Part shown: one piece after another, positions 44,782 to 53,533 of the stretch
How positions within the stretch are numbered: position 1 is the stretch's first letter
Layout: each line of letters starts with the position of its first letter
NCBI RefSeq assembly: GCF_040239565.1
Contig: NZ_JBEHWS010000011.1
Location: 1-64,000, forward strand
Direction of reading: 5' to 3'
From: Fulvimarina sp040239565
GTDB taxonomy: Bacteria; Pseudomonadota; Alphaproteobacteria; Rhizobiales; Rhizobiaceae
Length of the DNA stretch: 64,000 bases
Program-made: the position numbers and the translations under genes
Notes under the pieces: generated by a model
Told to the model about the DNA's origin: nothing
The model's database searches: none
What the model saw: only the letters and a program-made list of their open reading frames with translations

Positions 44782-45570
44782 ATGACAATCGACACGGCCG
44801 GGGCCGCAAAGCCATCTTTCGGCGTCGGGGGCCGCATCGGCGAGACGTTTTCGATCTTCGGAAGCCGGTTCGGGATCTTTGCTGGCATCGGCATCGTATG
44901 GGGCCTCATCACCCAGATTCCAACATATCTTGCCCTCGGCACGATTCCGACCGTCACGGACTCGTTCGATCCGGGAACGAGCTCGCCAATGCAGACCATG
45001 ATGATCGAGTCGCCGTTGTCCTACGTCGTGGTTTTCTTCCTGCTTCCGACCATTCTTTACGCTCTGATGACCGGCATGCTGACACTCGCGGCCTATGACG
45101 CGAGAACCGGTCGCGCGCCCAGCATGGCACGCTACATTGCAGCTGCCATCAAACAGTCACTCTGGCTGATCGTCCTGACAATCCTTGTCTCGATCATAAT
45201 GGGTATCGGATTTGCCCTGTTCCTTATCCCGGGCCTTTGGCTTCTTGGCGTCTTCGGGCCCTTCGTACCGGTACTGATGATCGAAAAGCTTGGTTTCGGA
45301 ACGCTCGGACGCACGAAACAACTCACGAAAGAATATCGCTGGCCCATCGTCGGCTTTCTCGTCTTGGTCTACATCGTCGTCATCGTCGGCAGTCTCGTCG
45401 TCGGCTTTCTCGGAGCGCTCCTTCCGGGGGTCATCTTCTTTCTTCTCCAGGGTGCCGTCGCCGGTTTCACGACGGCGATCTTCTCGATCGCGACGGCCGT
45501 CTGCTACGCGCGGCTACGCGAGATCAAGGAAGGCGTCGGCTTCGACGATCTGGCGGACGTGTTCGCTTAG
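44782..45570 (+). CDS. Multi-span membrane protein (UPF0259/YciC-like)
   Basis: 262 residues from the ATG at 44782, preceded by AGGAAAGGG; an in-frame ATG at 44749 is upstream. About six membrane segments. 'FLIPGLWLLGVFGPFVPVLMIEKLG' followed by 'LGRTKQLTKEYRW' is reminiscent of the YciC/GpdP membrane-domain group, but I do not recognise it securely. It follows the RDD gene at 75 bp and may belong to the MoxR operon. Overlaps the convergent hydrolase by 4 bases. Confidence 0.75.
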   Translation: MTIDTAGAAKPSFGVGGRIGETFSIFGSRFGIFAGIGIVWGLITQIPTYLALGTIPTVTDSFDPGTSSPMQTMMIESPLSYVVVFFLLPTILYALMTGMLTLAAYDARTGRAPSMARYIAAAIKQSLWLIVLTILVSIIMGIGFALFLIPGLWLLGVFGPFVPVLMIEKLGFGTLGRTKQLTKEYRWPIVGFLVLVYIVVIVGSLVVGFLGALLPGVIFFLLQGAVAGFTTAIFSIATAVCYARLREIKEGVGFDDLADVFA

Positions 45571-46430
45571 GGCTGACCAGCCAGCAATTCGACCAGATCG
45601 CTCCGCGCGTCACGCAGAGCGTCGATTACGTCGAGATGGTGCCGGCCGCGTATTTCGAAGCCTCGCGTCTTCAATCCAAACCCGGACCACACATTGGGAA
45701 GCAAGGCGTTCTGCCGGCGGAGTTCCGGCAGCTCGTCCGCCCCGACGACACAGATGAGTTCGGCGCCTTGTCTCGGCTCCAGAAGCGCCGGGCTCTCGGC
45801 TCGCGCTGTCTGGACATCGAGCCGTAAAACCTCGTTCATGGCCGTCCGCATGATCGGGCGGAGATCGTGCAGACCGCTTATCGAGACGACGCGGTCGACC
45901 CGCTCTGCCGTCGATGCCGCGATCGGCGCATCCGCGCAGATCATCCGCGTCGCAAGATGCCCGCCCGCCGAATGCCCGGACAACCGGATCGGCCCGGCAA
46001 CAAGCTCCGTCACGTGGTCGAGACAGCCACCGATCTCTTGGGTGATATGCGGGATCGTCGCGTCCGGGCAGAGCGTATATTCCGGCAGCGCAACAGCGTA
46101 ACCGCGTGCAAGCGGGCCGCCGGCAAAGTGCGAGAAATTTCCGACATCCTGGGACTTCCAGTAGCCACCATGGATGAAGACGACGAGACCCCGCGCTTCG
46201 CCTTCCGGGCGGAACAGGTCATAGCGCTGCCGCGGTGCGGAGCCGTAGAGGATACCGATCTCAGCCCTACCCGCTGCGAGAAGCCGTTCTCGAAACGCCG
46301 CCGCATCGTTCGGCCAGCGCGAAACGGTTGCTGCCGCGTCGGTGACAGCGGCGCGGTTATCATAGGCGGCGTCGAAATCCGCGACGACCTCGCCTTTCGC
46401 GGTCCAGGTTTCCGCGCTCAGTTCGGCCAT
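45567..46430 (-). CDS. Alpha/beta hydrolase, arylformamidase-like
   Basis: 287 residues. The oxyanion motif 'FIHGGYWKS' and the nucleophile elbow 'SGHSAGGHLA' are typical of the kynurenine formamidase/BD-FAE branch of alpha/beta hydrolases. The acid/histidine end is 'EIRGRHHLDVID'. It is the last gene of the liv operon (13 bp after livF), which suggests that it acts on the compound imported by that transporter or a product of it, perhaps an amide or ester. Substrate not known. Confidence 0.85.
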   Translation of the reverse strand: MAELSAETWTAKGEVVADFDAAYDNRAAVTDAAATVSRWPNDAAAFRERLLAAGRAEIGILYGSAPRQRYDLFRPEGEARGLVVFIHGGYWKSQDVGNFSHFAGGPLARGYAVALPEYTLCPDATIPHITQEIGGCLDHVTELVAGPIRLSGHSAGGHLATRMICADAPIAASTAERVDRVVSISGLHDLRPIMRTAMNEVLRLDVQTARAESPALLEPRQGAELICVVGADELPELRRQNALLPNVWSGFGLKTRGFEIRGRHHLDVIDALRDARSDLVELLAGQP

Positions 46431-46443
46431 TTCGTACTACCCC

Positions 46444-47145
46444 TCAAACGTGCAGGAACCGGTCCTTGATCGCCGGCGTCGCCTTCAATTCAGCCGTCGT
46501 GCCGGTCCAGGCGATCCGTCCCTTCTCGATGACGGCATGCCGGTCGGCAAAGCGTGTCAGCACATCGACGTTCTTGTCTATGACGAGGATCGCATCGCCC
46601 GCATCCTTGATCGCTTCGAGGCATTGCCAGATTTCGGCGCGCACTAGCGGGGCGAGCCCTTCGGTCGCCTCGTCGAGGACGACGAGCCGCGGATTGGTCA
46701 TCAGCGCCCGGCCGATCGCAAGCATCTGCTGCTCTCCGCCGGAAAGCTGACTGCCGAGATTGCGGCGCCGCGCCTTCAGTGAGGGAAACAGGCCGTAGAC
46801 CGAAGGCAGCGTCCATTTCGCGGCCCCTGCGCGTTCCGTCCGATGGGTCGCGACGAGGTTCTCCTCTACCGTCAGCGTCGGAAAGATACGCCGCCCCTCC
46901 GGTACGAGCCCAAGCCCTTTCTGTGCGATGAGATGCGGCGGCTTTCCCGTAAAATCCAAGCCGTCGATCGCCACCCGGCCGCCGCGCGGCTTCAAGAGCC
47001 CGAAGATCGACTTGATCGTCGTTGTCTTGCCCATGCCGTTGCGGCCGAGCAGCGTGACGACCTCCCCTGCCCCGACGGCGAGATCGACGCCGAACAGGAT
47101 GCGGCTGTCTCCGTACGCAGCTTCCAGCCCTTCGACGGTGAGCAT
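46444..47145 (-). CDS. livF: Branched-chain-type ABC transporter ATPase LivF
   Basis: 233 residues. Walker A 'GRNGMGKTT', signature 'LSGGEQQML', Walker B 'LVVLDEATEGLAP'. It is one of the two ATPases of a Liv/HAAT-type importer. Its start shares a base with the livG stop, typical of tight coupling. Confidence 0.93.
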   Translation of the reverse strand: MLTVEGLEAAYGDSRILFGVDLAVGAGEVVTLLGRNGMGKTTTIKSIFGLLKPRGGRVAIDGLDFTGKPPHLIAQKGLGLVPEGRRIFPTLTVEENLVATHRTERAGAAKWTLPSVYGLFPSLKARRRNLGSQLSGGEQQMLAIGRALMTNPRLVVLDEATEGLAPLVRAEIWQCLEAIKDAGDAILVIDKNVDVLTRFADRHAVIEKGRIAWTGTTAELKATPAIKDRFLHV

Positions 47146-47903
47146 CAGGCGGCCTCCTCATCGCCGAGATAGGCAGAACGCACGGCTGGATCATCGCGCA
47201 CCTCCCCTGGCGAGCCGCTGGCGATGATCTTGCCGTAGACGAGGACGCTCACCCGATCCGCCAGCGCGAACACCGCCTCCATGTCGTGTTCGACCAGGAT
47301 GATGGTGTGAGTCGCCTTCAGCTCCTGCATCAGCGCCACCAGCGCCGCCGACTCCTCGTGGCTCGTGCCGGCGAGTGGTTCGTCAAGCAGCAACAGCCGG
47401 GCACCGGTCGCGAGCGCAATCGCGATCTCCAACTGGCGCTTCTCGCCATGGGAAAGATTCGCCGCGATGCGGTGCGCGCGATCGGCAAGGTTCACCCGGG
47501 CCAGAGCCTCCATGCCCTTGGCATTGAGCGCGGACTCCGACGCTGCCCGGGCAAAGAAACGAAAACTCGATCCTGAGCGGGCCTGCACCGCAAGCGCGAC
47601 ATTTTCCAGAACCGAAAACCCCTCCAGAATGGACGTGATCTGGAAGGAGCGCGCGAGCCCGAGCCGTACCCGGTCCGGCATCGATCGCCCGGTGATATCG
47701 CCACCTGCGAGGTAGATCCGGCCGGAGTCGCTCCCGAGCTGGCCAGAGAGCTGATGGATCAGTGTCGTCTTGCCCGCTCCATTAGGGCCGATGATGGCGT
47801 GAAGCTCGCCCCTCGGAACTTCGATCGATACATCGTCCGTCACGCAAAGAGCGCCGAAGGACTTGCGCAGGGCATCAATGCGCAGAAGCGGCTCGTCCGT
47901 CAT
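47145..47903 (-). CDS. livG: Branched-chain-type ABC transporter ATPase LivG
   Basis: 252 residues from the ATG at 47903 (overlaps the livM stop as ATGA); the frame runs on to 48026 inside livM. Walker A 'GPNGAGKTT', signature 'LSHGEKRQLEIA', Walker B 'LLLDEPLAGTS', and the LivG-type 'LARSFQITSILEGFSVLENVAL' region. Partner of LivF. Confidence 0.93.
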   Translation of the reverse strand: MTDEPLLRIDALRKSFGALCVTDDVSIEVPRGELHAIIGPNGAGKTTLIHQLSGQLGSDSGRIYLAGGDITGRSMPDRVRLGLARSFQITSILEGFSVLENVALAVQARSGSSFRFFARAASESALNAKGMEALARVNLADRAHRIAANLSHGEKRQLEIAIALATGARLLLLDEPLAGTSHEESAALVALMQELKATHTIILVEHDMEAVFALADRVSVLVYGKIIASGSPGEVRDDPAVRSAYLGDEEAA

Positions 47904-48925
47904 TTGGGCGTCCCGCCGAACAGCCGCTTCGCCGCCCCCGCGATGCCGCCGCGGGTGAACAGAGCAAGGCAGACAATGAGCACTCCGAGCACGAGCTTGT
48001 AGTGCTCCCAGAGGTCGGCAAGCCATTCCTCCGCCAGAAGCAGTGCGATGGCGCCAGCGATCGGCCCGACAAGTGTCCCCATACCGCCGATTACCACCAT
48101 GACGATGAGCTCGCCGGAGCGCTGCCAGTTCATGTAGGCGGGGGATACGAACTCGGTCTGGTTGGCGAGGAAGACGCCTGCCAGCGCGGCGATGGCGCCG
48201 GAAATGACATAGGCGGTCAATTGGTAGGGATAGGGCGAAAAGCCGATCGCCCGCATGCGCGTGGCATTGTCGCGCGTCCCCCTTAGCACGCGTCCGAAAC
48301 GCGATGCGACCAGGGCCCGAAGCGCGAAGAAAGCGAAAACCAGCACGGCAAGCACGACGTAGAAAAGCACAAGATCGCTCTCCAGCACGTCGCTGCCGAG
48401 CAGCGTCGAGCGGTTCCAGAGCGTCATGCCGTCATCGCCGCCATAGGCCGAAAGCGAGACCATGAAGAAATAAGCCATCTGCCCGAAGGCGAGCGTGATC
48501 ATGATGAAATAGACCCCGCTCGTACGCAGCGAGATGGCGCCGGTCACGAGCGCGAATAGCGAGGCGGCGGCGAGGGCCACGACAGTCTGAATGAGGATGT
48601 CCTCGACGCCATGGCTCGACAGGATCGCGACCGAATAGGCCCCGATACCGAGAAAGGCCGCATGACCGAACGAGACCATCGCGCCGAAACCAAGCACCAG
48701 ATCGAGCGCGAGCGCGGCAAGCGCGAAGACCATCACCCGCGTCGCCGTTACGAGCAGGAACGGATCGTCGAGAGCGCTTGCAAGGAGCGGCAGAAACGCC
48801 AGCAGCGCGAAGATGATCGTGCCCGCGACCGCAGCCCCTTCCCGCGAGACGATGCCGAAACGGCGGCGCGTTTCCACCACCGGATCGGCACTCTCCTCAT
48901 CCGTTCGAGACGCAGCCAAAGTCAT
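47900..48925 (-). CDS. livM: Branched-chain-type ABC transporter permease LivM
   Basis: 341 residues with about ten membrane segments. The LivM motifs 'LVLGFGAMVSFGHAAFLGIGAY' and 'GGMGTLVGPIAGA' are present. The N-terminal ~30 residues are hydrophilic. It overlaps livH upstream by 4 bases and livG downstream by 4 bases. Confidence 0.92.
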   Translation of the reverse strand: MTLAASRTDEESADPVVETRRRFGIVSREGAAVAGTIIFALLAFLPLLASALDDPFLLVTATRVMVFALAALALDLVLGFGAMVSFGHAAFLGIGAYSVAILSSHGVEDILIQTVVALAAASLFALVTGAISLRTSGVYFIMITLAFGQMAYFFMVSLSAYGGDDGMTLWNRSTLLGSDVLESDLVLFYVVLAVLVFAFFALRALVASRFGRVLRGTRDNATRMRAIGFSPYPYQLTAYVISGAIAALAGVFLANQTEFVSPAYMNWQRSGELIVMVVIGGMGTLVGPIAGAIALLLAEEWLADLWEHYKLVLGVLIVCLALFTRGGIAGAAKRLFGGTPK

Positions 48926-49848
48926 GCCGCGGCTGCTCTTGCCGGAAAGAGGCCCGAGGGACGCACGAAGAGCACCACTGCCATCAGGATGTAGATAAGC
49001 ATCGGCGCCAGCGTTCGGCCGGTCTGCCCGGCGGCCGAGGCGTCCATGACGGAGCGAAGAAGGATCGGCCCAAAAGTGCGCCCCAGCGTATCGACCAGCC
49101 CCACGAGTATGGCGGCGACGAATGCACCGCGCACGGACCCGACACCGCCAATCACGATGACGACGAAGGTCAAGATCAGGATGGAGTCACCCATACCTGG
49201 CTCGACGGAAAGAATTGGAGCGACCATGGCGCCGGCGAACCCGGCCAGCATCGCACCAAGCCCGAAGACCAGCATGAAGAGCCGCTTGATATCGACCCCG
49301 AGCGCCGACACCATCGGCCCATCAGTCGCACCCGCCCTCAGCAGCATCCCCGTTCGCGTGTGATTGACGAGCAGATAGAGGCCGAGAGCGGTCGCAAGCC
49401 CGGCCGCGATGATGGCGATCCGGAAAATCGGGTACTGCACGAAGCCGATCAACGGCACCGAGCTCGAAAGGATATCGGGGATCGGCACGCTCATCGGCGC
49501 CGCACCCCAGATCATCTTCACCCCCTCGTTGAGGATCAGGATCAGGCCGAAGGTCGCGAGCACCTGATCGAGATGATCACGCTCATACAGCCTTCGAAAG
49601 ACGAGGAATTCAAGCAGAATACCGAAGGCGAGTGCCGCCGGAAGCGCGACCGCGAGCCCCAGAAAGAAGTCGCCGGTCATGGCCGTAAACATCGCGACGA
49701 AATAGGCGCCCACCATGTAGAGGACGCCGTGAGCGAGGTTGATGAGGTCCATGATCCCAAAGATCAGAGTCAGCCCCGCCGCGACGAGGAAGAGCAGAAT
49801 ACCGAACTGGATGCCGTTGAGAGCCTGCAGGAGGAAGAGATTGAACAT
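48922..49848 (-). CDS. livH: Branched-chain-type ABC transporter permease LivH
   Basis: 308 residues, about eight membrane segments, with the LivH features 'ALNGIQFGILLFLVAAGLTL', 'MDLINLAHGVLYMVGAY' and 'VIGGVGSVRGAFVAAI'. First gene of the livHMGF-hydrolase unit. The ribosome site is weak. The receptor gene lies 318 bp upstream beyond a palindromic element. Confidence 0.92.
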   Translation of the reverse strand: MFNLFLLQALNGIQFGILLFLVAAGLTLIFGIMDLINLAHGVLYMVGAYFVAMFTAMTGDFFLGLAVALPAALAFGILLEFLVFRRLYERDHLDQVLATFGLILILNEGVKMIWGAAPMSVPIPDILSSSVPLIGFVQYPIFRIAIIAAGLATALGLYLLVNHTRTGMLLRAGATDGPMVSALGVDIKRLFMLVFGLGAMLAGFAGAMVAPILSVEPGMGDSILILTFVVIVIGGVGSVRGAFVAAILVGLVDTLGRTFGPILLRSVMDASAAGQTGRTLAPMLIYILMAVVLFVRPSGLFPARAAAA

Positions 49849-50166
49849 GTCTTCGTCTTGTTATGTCTCTTCGTTCTGCAATCGTCGCGCGATCAATTCG
49901 GGATTTTGCGGGGGCGTACCCGACTCTCGCATCGATGTCACCGATGCCAGCCGGGACGTTGGCTCATAGGTGTTTTCGCGCGCCCTCTCCTCCGTCATTC
50001 TCGGCATCCGCGCCGAGAATCCAGAAGAGTCGAAGTCAGAATTCCGAACTCTCCGCAAGCCCGATCTGGATCCTCGGGACGGAGCCCGAGAATGACGAAT
50101 GAGGCGGTTTTCGCCGCATCGCCGTAAGCCTAGACATGAGTCACACTTCCCACCCCTGCGCGGACG
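49849..50166. other. livJ-livH intergenic region with palindromic repeat
   Basis: 318 bp without a gene. Most of it is taken up by a composite inverted repeat (49989-50103). Reading frames here encode the low-complexity 'PPSFSASAPRIQ' type of peptide that such palindromic elements commonly produce and are not thought real. Confidence 0.5.
49989..50103. repeat. Composite palindromic intergenic repeat (two hairpin arms)
   Basis: The left arm, about 49989-50024, is itself a hairpin (TTCTCGG ... CCGAGAA). The right arm, about 50066-50103, is a hairpin (CTCGGG ... CCCGAG). The right arm read in reverse is a close variant of the left: both have 'CGTCATTCTCGG' and end in 'ATCCAG'. The whole folds as a large cruciform. 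The pattern is like dispersed intergenic repeats of alphaproteobacteria, but no other copy lies in the window. Confidence 0.65.
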
Positions 50167-51348
50167 TCACCCCATCTTGCACTGGTCTACATAGGCGTCG
50201 GAATAGTCCTCGAAGATCGTCTCCTCAATCTCCGTCTGGTACTTGCCGTCGTCGCGCTTGGCGACCTTCACGAGGTAGAAGTCCTGAACCGGATAGTGGT
50301 TCGGGCCGATCTTGAAGTCGCCGCGCAGGGAGTCGAAGTCGGCGGCTTCGAGACCGGCGCGGATCGCGTCCGTGTCGCTCAAATCACCGCCGGCCGCCTT
50401 CACCGCGCTGTCGATCATCTGCGCGGCGTCATAGCCCTGCATGGCGTAGACTCCGGGAACGCTGCCGTATTTCTCCTCATAGGCCGCAACGAAGGCCTTG
50501 GACTTTTCGTTGTCAATGTTCGGCGCCCAGGTCGCCCCACCGAAGAAACCTACTGCAGCGTCCTGCTGGGCCGGCAGCGTCGTCTCGTCCACGGTGAAGG
50601 CGGAGAGGAACGGGATCGTCTCAAGGCCCGCCTGCCGATACTGCTTGACGAGATTGACACCCATGCCGCCCGGCATGAAGGTGAACACCGCATCCGGCTG
50701 CATCGCCGCGATCTGCGCGAGTTCTGCGGAGAAGTCGAGCTGGCCGAGCTGTGTGTAGATCTCGTTCGTGACCTCACCCTTGAAAGAACGCTTGAATCCC
50801 GCGAGCGAATCCTTGCCGGCCTGATAGTTCGGCGCCATCAGAAAGACGCGTTCAAAGCCCTGGTCCTGCGCGTATTTGCCCAGCACCTCGTGCACCTGAT
50901 CGTTCTGGTAGGAGACGACGAAGAGGTTTTCGTTGCATCCCTCGCCCGCGAAAACCGAAGGTCCGGCATTCGGGCTGATCAGGAAGGCTCCGGCATCAGT
51001 CACGGGCTTGGCGATCGCCGCCATAATGTTGGAGAAGATCGGCCCGACCACGAAGTCCGCGCTGTCACGCTCCACCAGTTCACGCGCCCGGTTCGCCGCC
51101 ACATCGGGCTTCAGCTCGTCGTCGACTGTGGTCACGTTCGTTTCGACACCGCCGAGCTTTCCGCCCATCTCCTCCACCGCCAGCATGAAGCCGTCGCGAC
51201 CCTGCTCGCCGAGAACGGCGCCGGGACCGGAAAGCGTCAGCATCAGGCCAATGTCGAGGGTCTCGTCGGAGGCGTCCTGCGCAAGCGTGTGGCCGGTGAG
51301 CGCCGTCGCGGCCATGAGGCCGAGCGCTGCGATCTTCAAGGATTTCAT
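50167..51348 (-). CDS. livJ: Branched-chain-type ABC transporter substrate-binding protein LivJ
   Basis: 393 residues from the ATG at 51348 (GGGGGAGAG upstream). Signal peptide of about 23 residues, then a type I periplasmic-binding fold: 'IGLMLTLSGPGAVLGEQGRDGFMLAVEEMGGKLGG' is the typical start of the ligand domain, and 'FLMAPNYQAGKDSLAGFKR' marks the hinge region. Ligands in this family range from branched amino acids to amides and aromatic acids; the real one is unknown. Confidence 0.92.
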   Translation of the reverse strand: MKSLKIAALGLMAATALTGHTLAQDASDETLDIGLMLTLSGPGAVLGEQGRDGFMLAVEEMGGKLGGVETNVTTVDDELKPDVAANRARELVERDSADFVVGPIFSNIMAAIAKPVTDAGAFLISPNAGPSVFAGEGCNENLFVVSYQNDQVHEVLGKYAQDQGFERVFLMAPNYQAGKDSLAGFKRSFKGEVTNEIYTQLGQLDFSAELAQIAAMQPDAVFTFMPGGMGVNLVKQYRQAGLETIPFLSAFTVDETTLPAQQDAAVGFFGGATWAPNIDNEKSKAFVAAYEEKYGSVPGVYAMQGYDAAQMIDSAVKAAGGDLSDTDAIRAGLEAADFDSLRGDFKIGPNHYPVQDFYLVKVAKRDDGKYQTEIEETIFEDYSDAYVDQCKMG

Positions 51349-51499
51349 GATCTCTCCCCCAAGCGGTTTTCCGTCGGCCGTCGCCTCAAGCACGACCGCC
51401 TATCCGCTCCTGTTGTGATTGCTTTTCAGCCGGAATCGGCCGCTCGGACGGAGTTTATACAGAAAACACCTCGCCGCAACACATTGGGGTCGCTGAGAC

Positions 51500-51640
51500 T
51501 CAAGCCCCGAAATCGAGGCCCATCTCGCGATAGCGTTCCGGGTCGTAGCCCCAGTTCTCTCGCACTTTCACGAAGAGAAACAAGTGCACCTTGCAGTCTG
51601 CGGCTTCCGTGATATCGCGCCGCGCGGCCTGCCCGATCGC
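51500..51640 (-). pseudogene. Displaced 3' end of era (KH-domain fragment)
   Basis: Bases 51506-51640 align without gaps to the 3' end of the intact era gene (53540-53674), with 13 mismatches in 135 bases (about 90% identity). The frame is still open to a TGA at 51500-51502 and differs by only one residue, Tyr for Asp in 'NWGYDPERYRE', apart from the last codon. The homology ends abruptly at 51640. It has no start and no GTPase part, so it is a remnant. Confidence 0.85.
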
Positions 51641-51812
51641 ATTTGGCAGTCGTGTTCGAAGAGAGGTCCGTCGACATTCGAAAACATCGACCCCAAGGGG
51701 CCCAGCGGCTGCCCGAGCAGAACATGACCTCTTCGCCGGTGTGGACGACCTTGGAAGTCAGTTCTGGCGTGTGGCGGCTTCGCGGTGTTTTGTTCGAAAG
51801 CGCGGAGGCAGC
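51641..51812. other. Gene-free spacer between the era remnant and the I9-like gene
   Basis: No coding potential is seen on either strand beyond short frames. The left edge is where era homology stops, so it is the likely junction of the inserted segment. Together with 51349-51499 it makes up the livJ upstream region. Confidence 0.4.
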
Positions 51813-52055
51813 CTATTGCGGGATCGCCGGATCAAACTGGGGTAAACGGTACTCATAGGCAGAGCGCACGTCTTGCACTCCCTCCATCGAGCGGATTGCG
51901 TCGAGGGCCGTGTTTTCGGCCGATCCAAAAATCGCTCCAGCGCGCCGGGATACGCGCTCAACCATCAGTCCACGTTCCGACAATTCGCTCGCGATCGACT
52001 GCGTCGACGCGAGATGCTCGTCATCGACGGTGATCGTCAGTTTGACCATGCTCAT
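51813..52055 (-). CDS. Small I9-like (subtilisin propeptide/inhibitor-type) protein
   Basis: 80 residues with no signal peptide. 'VKLTITVDDEHLASTQSIA', 'SERGLMVERVSRRAG' and 'IRSMEGVQDVRSAYEYRLP' give a beta-alpha-beta-beta-alpha-beta order like that of the inhibitor I9 fold, found as subtilisin prodomains and in free-standing inhibitors. It lies 140 bp downstream of the subtilase gene on the same strand. It probably binds that protease as inhibitor or folding helper; this is inferred from fold likeness and neighbourhood. Confidence 0.65.
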   Translation of the reverse strand: MSMVKLTITVDDEHLASTQSIASELSERGLMVERVSRRAGAIFGSAENTALDAIRSMEGVQDVRSAYEYRLPQFDPAIPQ

Positions 52056-52195
52056 GCAAAGCCTCCTTTAGACCGAGTGCCGTGTTCTAGCACCCGATCC
52101 GGCTCAAGAGAATATGTTGATCCGCATCTAGGGCTTTTGCCCCCTATCAACAATTGCGACAGAATGTTTTTTCAAACGTTAAAGTTGCGTAAGCA

Positions 52196-53461
52196 TCACG
52201 CAATCGGCATTCCGGGTGCCTGAACCAGCCCCGCCCCGAAATCCCGCCTTGTGCCGCCACTCAGTGGCTTCGCGCTTGCAACCAGAGCGTCCCAGAGAGC
52301 CTGCCCGCGAAGCGATGGGTCGGACTCGGCGTAGAGCGCCGCGATACCTGCGACATGAGGCGTCGCCATGCTGGTACCATCGAGATGGATATAAGGCCGC
52401 TCGCTCAGGCCGGCAGACAGCACCCGAACGCCCGGCGCCGCGATATCGACACCCGACGCGGCCGGGTTGAGACCGCCGTTCGAGAAGGACGCGATCGTAA
52501 GATCGGCGTTCAGCGCTGCGACAGCCATGATACTTTTCGCATTTGCGGGGATCGAGACCGGCGCAACGAAGTCACTCAGGCGCGCACTGTCGTTGCCTGC
52601 GGCCGCGACGATCAAGCTGCCGGACGCAAGTGCGCTTTCGCCAAGGCGTTCGTAAATCTGGTCGGGCGGAGTGCCCGGCTGCACTGGCCGTCCGAGCGAC
52701 ATCGAAATGATATGGCACCCCTCATCGAGCGCCCATTCGATACCGGCGAAAATATCCAGTTCCGCGCCGATGCCCCGATCGTTCAGGACTTTTCCGACAT
52801 AGAGTTCTGCATCGGGTGCGACGCCATAATTCGGACCGGACCCACTACGCCCGCGCGGTCCGACGACCGTGCCCGCGCAATGGGTACCATGACCCTGACG
52901 ATCGGCGGCGTCCCCGTTCTCGTCTACAAAATCCTGAAACGCGATGACGCGATCCGAAAAATCGAAATGCTCGAAGTTGAATCCGGTATCGAGGACCGCA
53001 ACCTTGACGCCTTTGCCGGTGAACTCGGATTCGGCGGCCCCCGTTGCCTTCAGTCCCCATGTCGCATCGCTGGAGTCTCGCCAGACACCCGCCGTATAGA
53101 CCCAATATTCGGGCCGAACCATCGCAACACCACTGGCCGAACGCAGTCTGGCGGCGACCTCCGCTACCTGCGCACCACCGCCTTGGGCGGGATCTATGAC
53201 GGCCAGTCCCAGTCGATCGAAAAGGGCTGCCCTCCGCTGGCCGGAATGACGGGCATCGCGACGCTCTTGCGCCGTGGTCGCGATCTGAAGCGAGGGTCCT
53301 CCAAGGGTGGACGCCGCTTCACTCGCAAGAATCTGCCGCTTCGCCTCGGAGTCTGCATCCTGATCGAACATCATGACGACCCGCCCCGTCGGAACCGGTC
53401 TCATCACATCCAACACCGCTTCCGGCTCTTCCGGCAGATCTCGTTCCGGGGCTGCTACCAT
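52196..53461 (-). CDS. S8 family serine peptidase (subtilase) without signal peptide
   Basis: 421 residues; AAGGAG precedes the ATG. The catalytic residues are Asp158 ('VAVLDTGF'), His191 ('HGTHCAGT'), the oxyanion Asn290 ('AAAGNDS') and Ser364 ('DGTSMATPHVAG'). The first ~125 residues have a prodomain-like region ending 'VAMVRPEYWVY'. No signal peptide is seen, so it may act in the cytosol or be exported another way. The 72-bp upstream gap is very AT-rich, with TATACT as a possible -10, unlike its surroundings. The downstream small gene is its likely partner. Confidence 0.92.
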   Translation of the reverse strand: MVAAPERDLPEEPEAVLDVMRPVPTGRVVMMFDQDADSEAKRQILASEAASTLGGPSLQIATTAQERRDARHSGQRRAALFDRLGLAVIDPAQGGGAQVAEVAARLRSASGVAMVRPEYWVYTAGVWRDSSDATWGLKATGAAESEFTGKGVKVAVLDTGFNFEHFDFSDRVIAFQDFVDENGDAADRQGHGTHCAGTVVGPRGRSGSGPNYGVAPDAELYVGKVLNDRGIGAELDIFAGIEWALDEGCHIISMSLGRPVQPGTPPDQIYERLGESALASGSLIVAAAGNDSARLSDFVAPVSIPANAKSIMAVAALNADLTIASFSNGGLNPAASGVDIAAPGVRVLSAGLSERPYIHLDGTSMATPHVAGIAALYAESDPSLRGQALWDALVASAKPLSGGTRRDFGAGLVQAPGMPIA

Positions 53462-53533
53462 CGAATTTCTCCTTGATGAAACGCACCAAAGAGTAGTATA
53501 GACAAAAACTTTTTACAATCTATAATTGATGCA

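Noticed and set aside
49739..50102. Plus-strand frames over the liv palindromic element
   Set aside because: Products are the peptide type typical of palindromic repeats and overlap livH antisense.
51591..51858. Short plus-strand frames over the era remnant and spacer
   Set aside because: Antisense to the remnant, no ribosome site, no domain.
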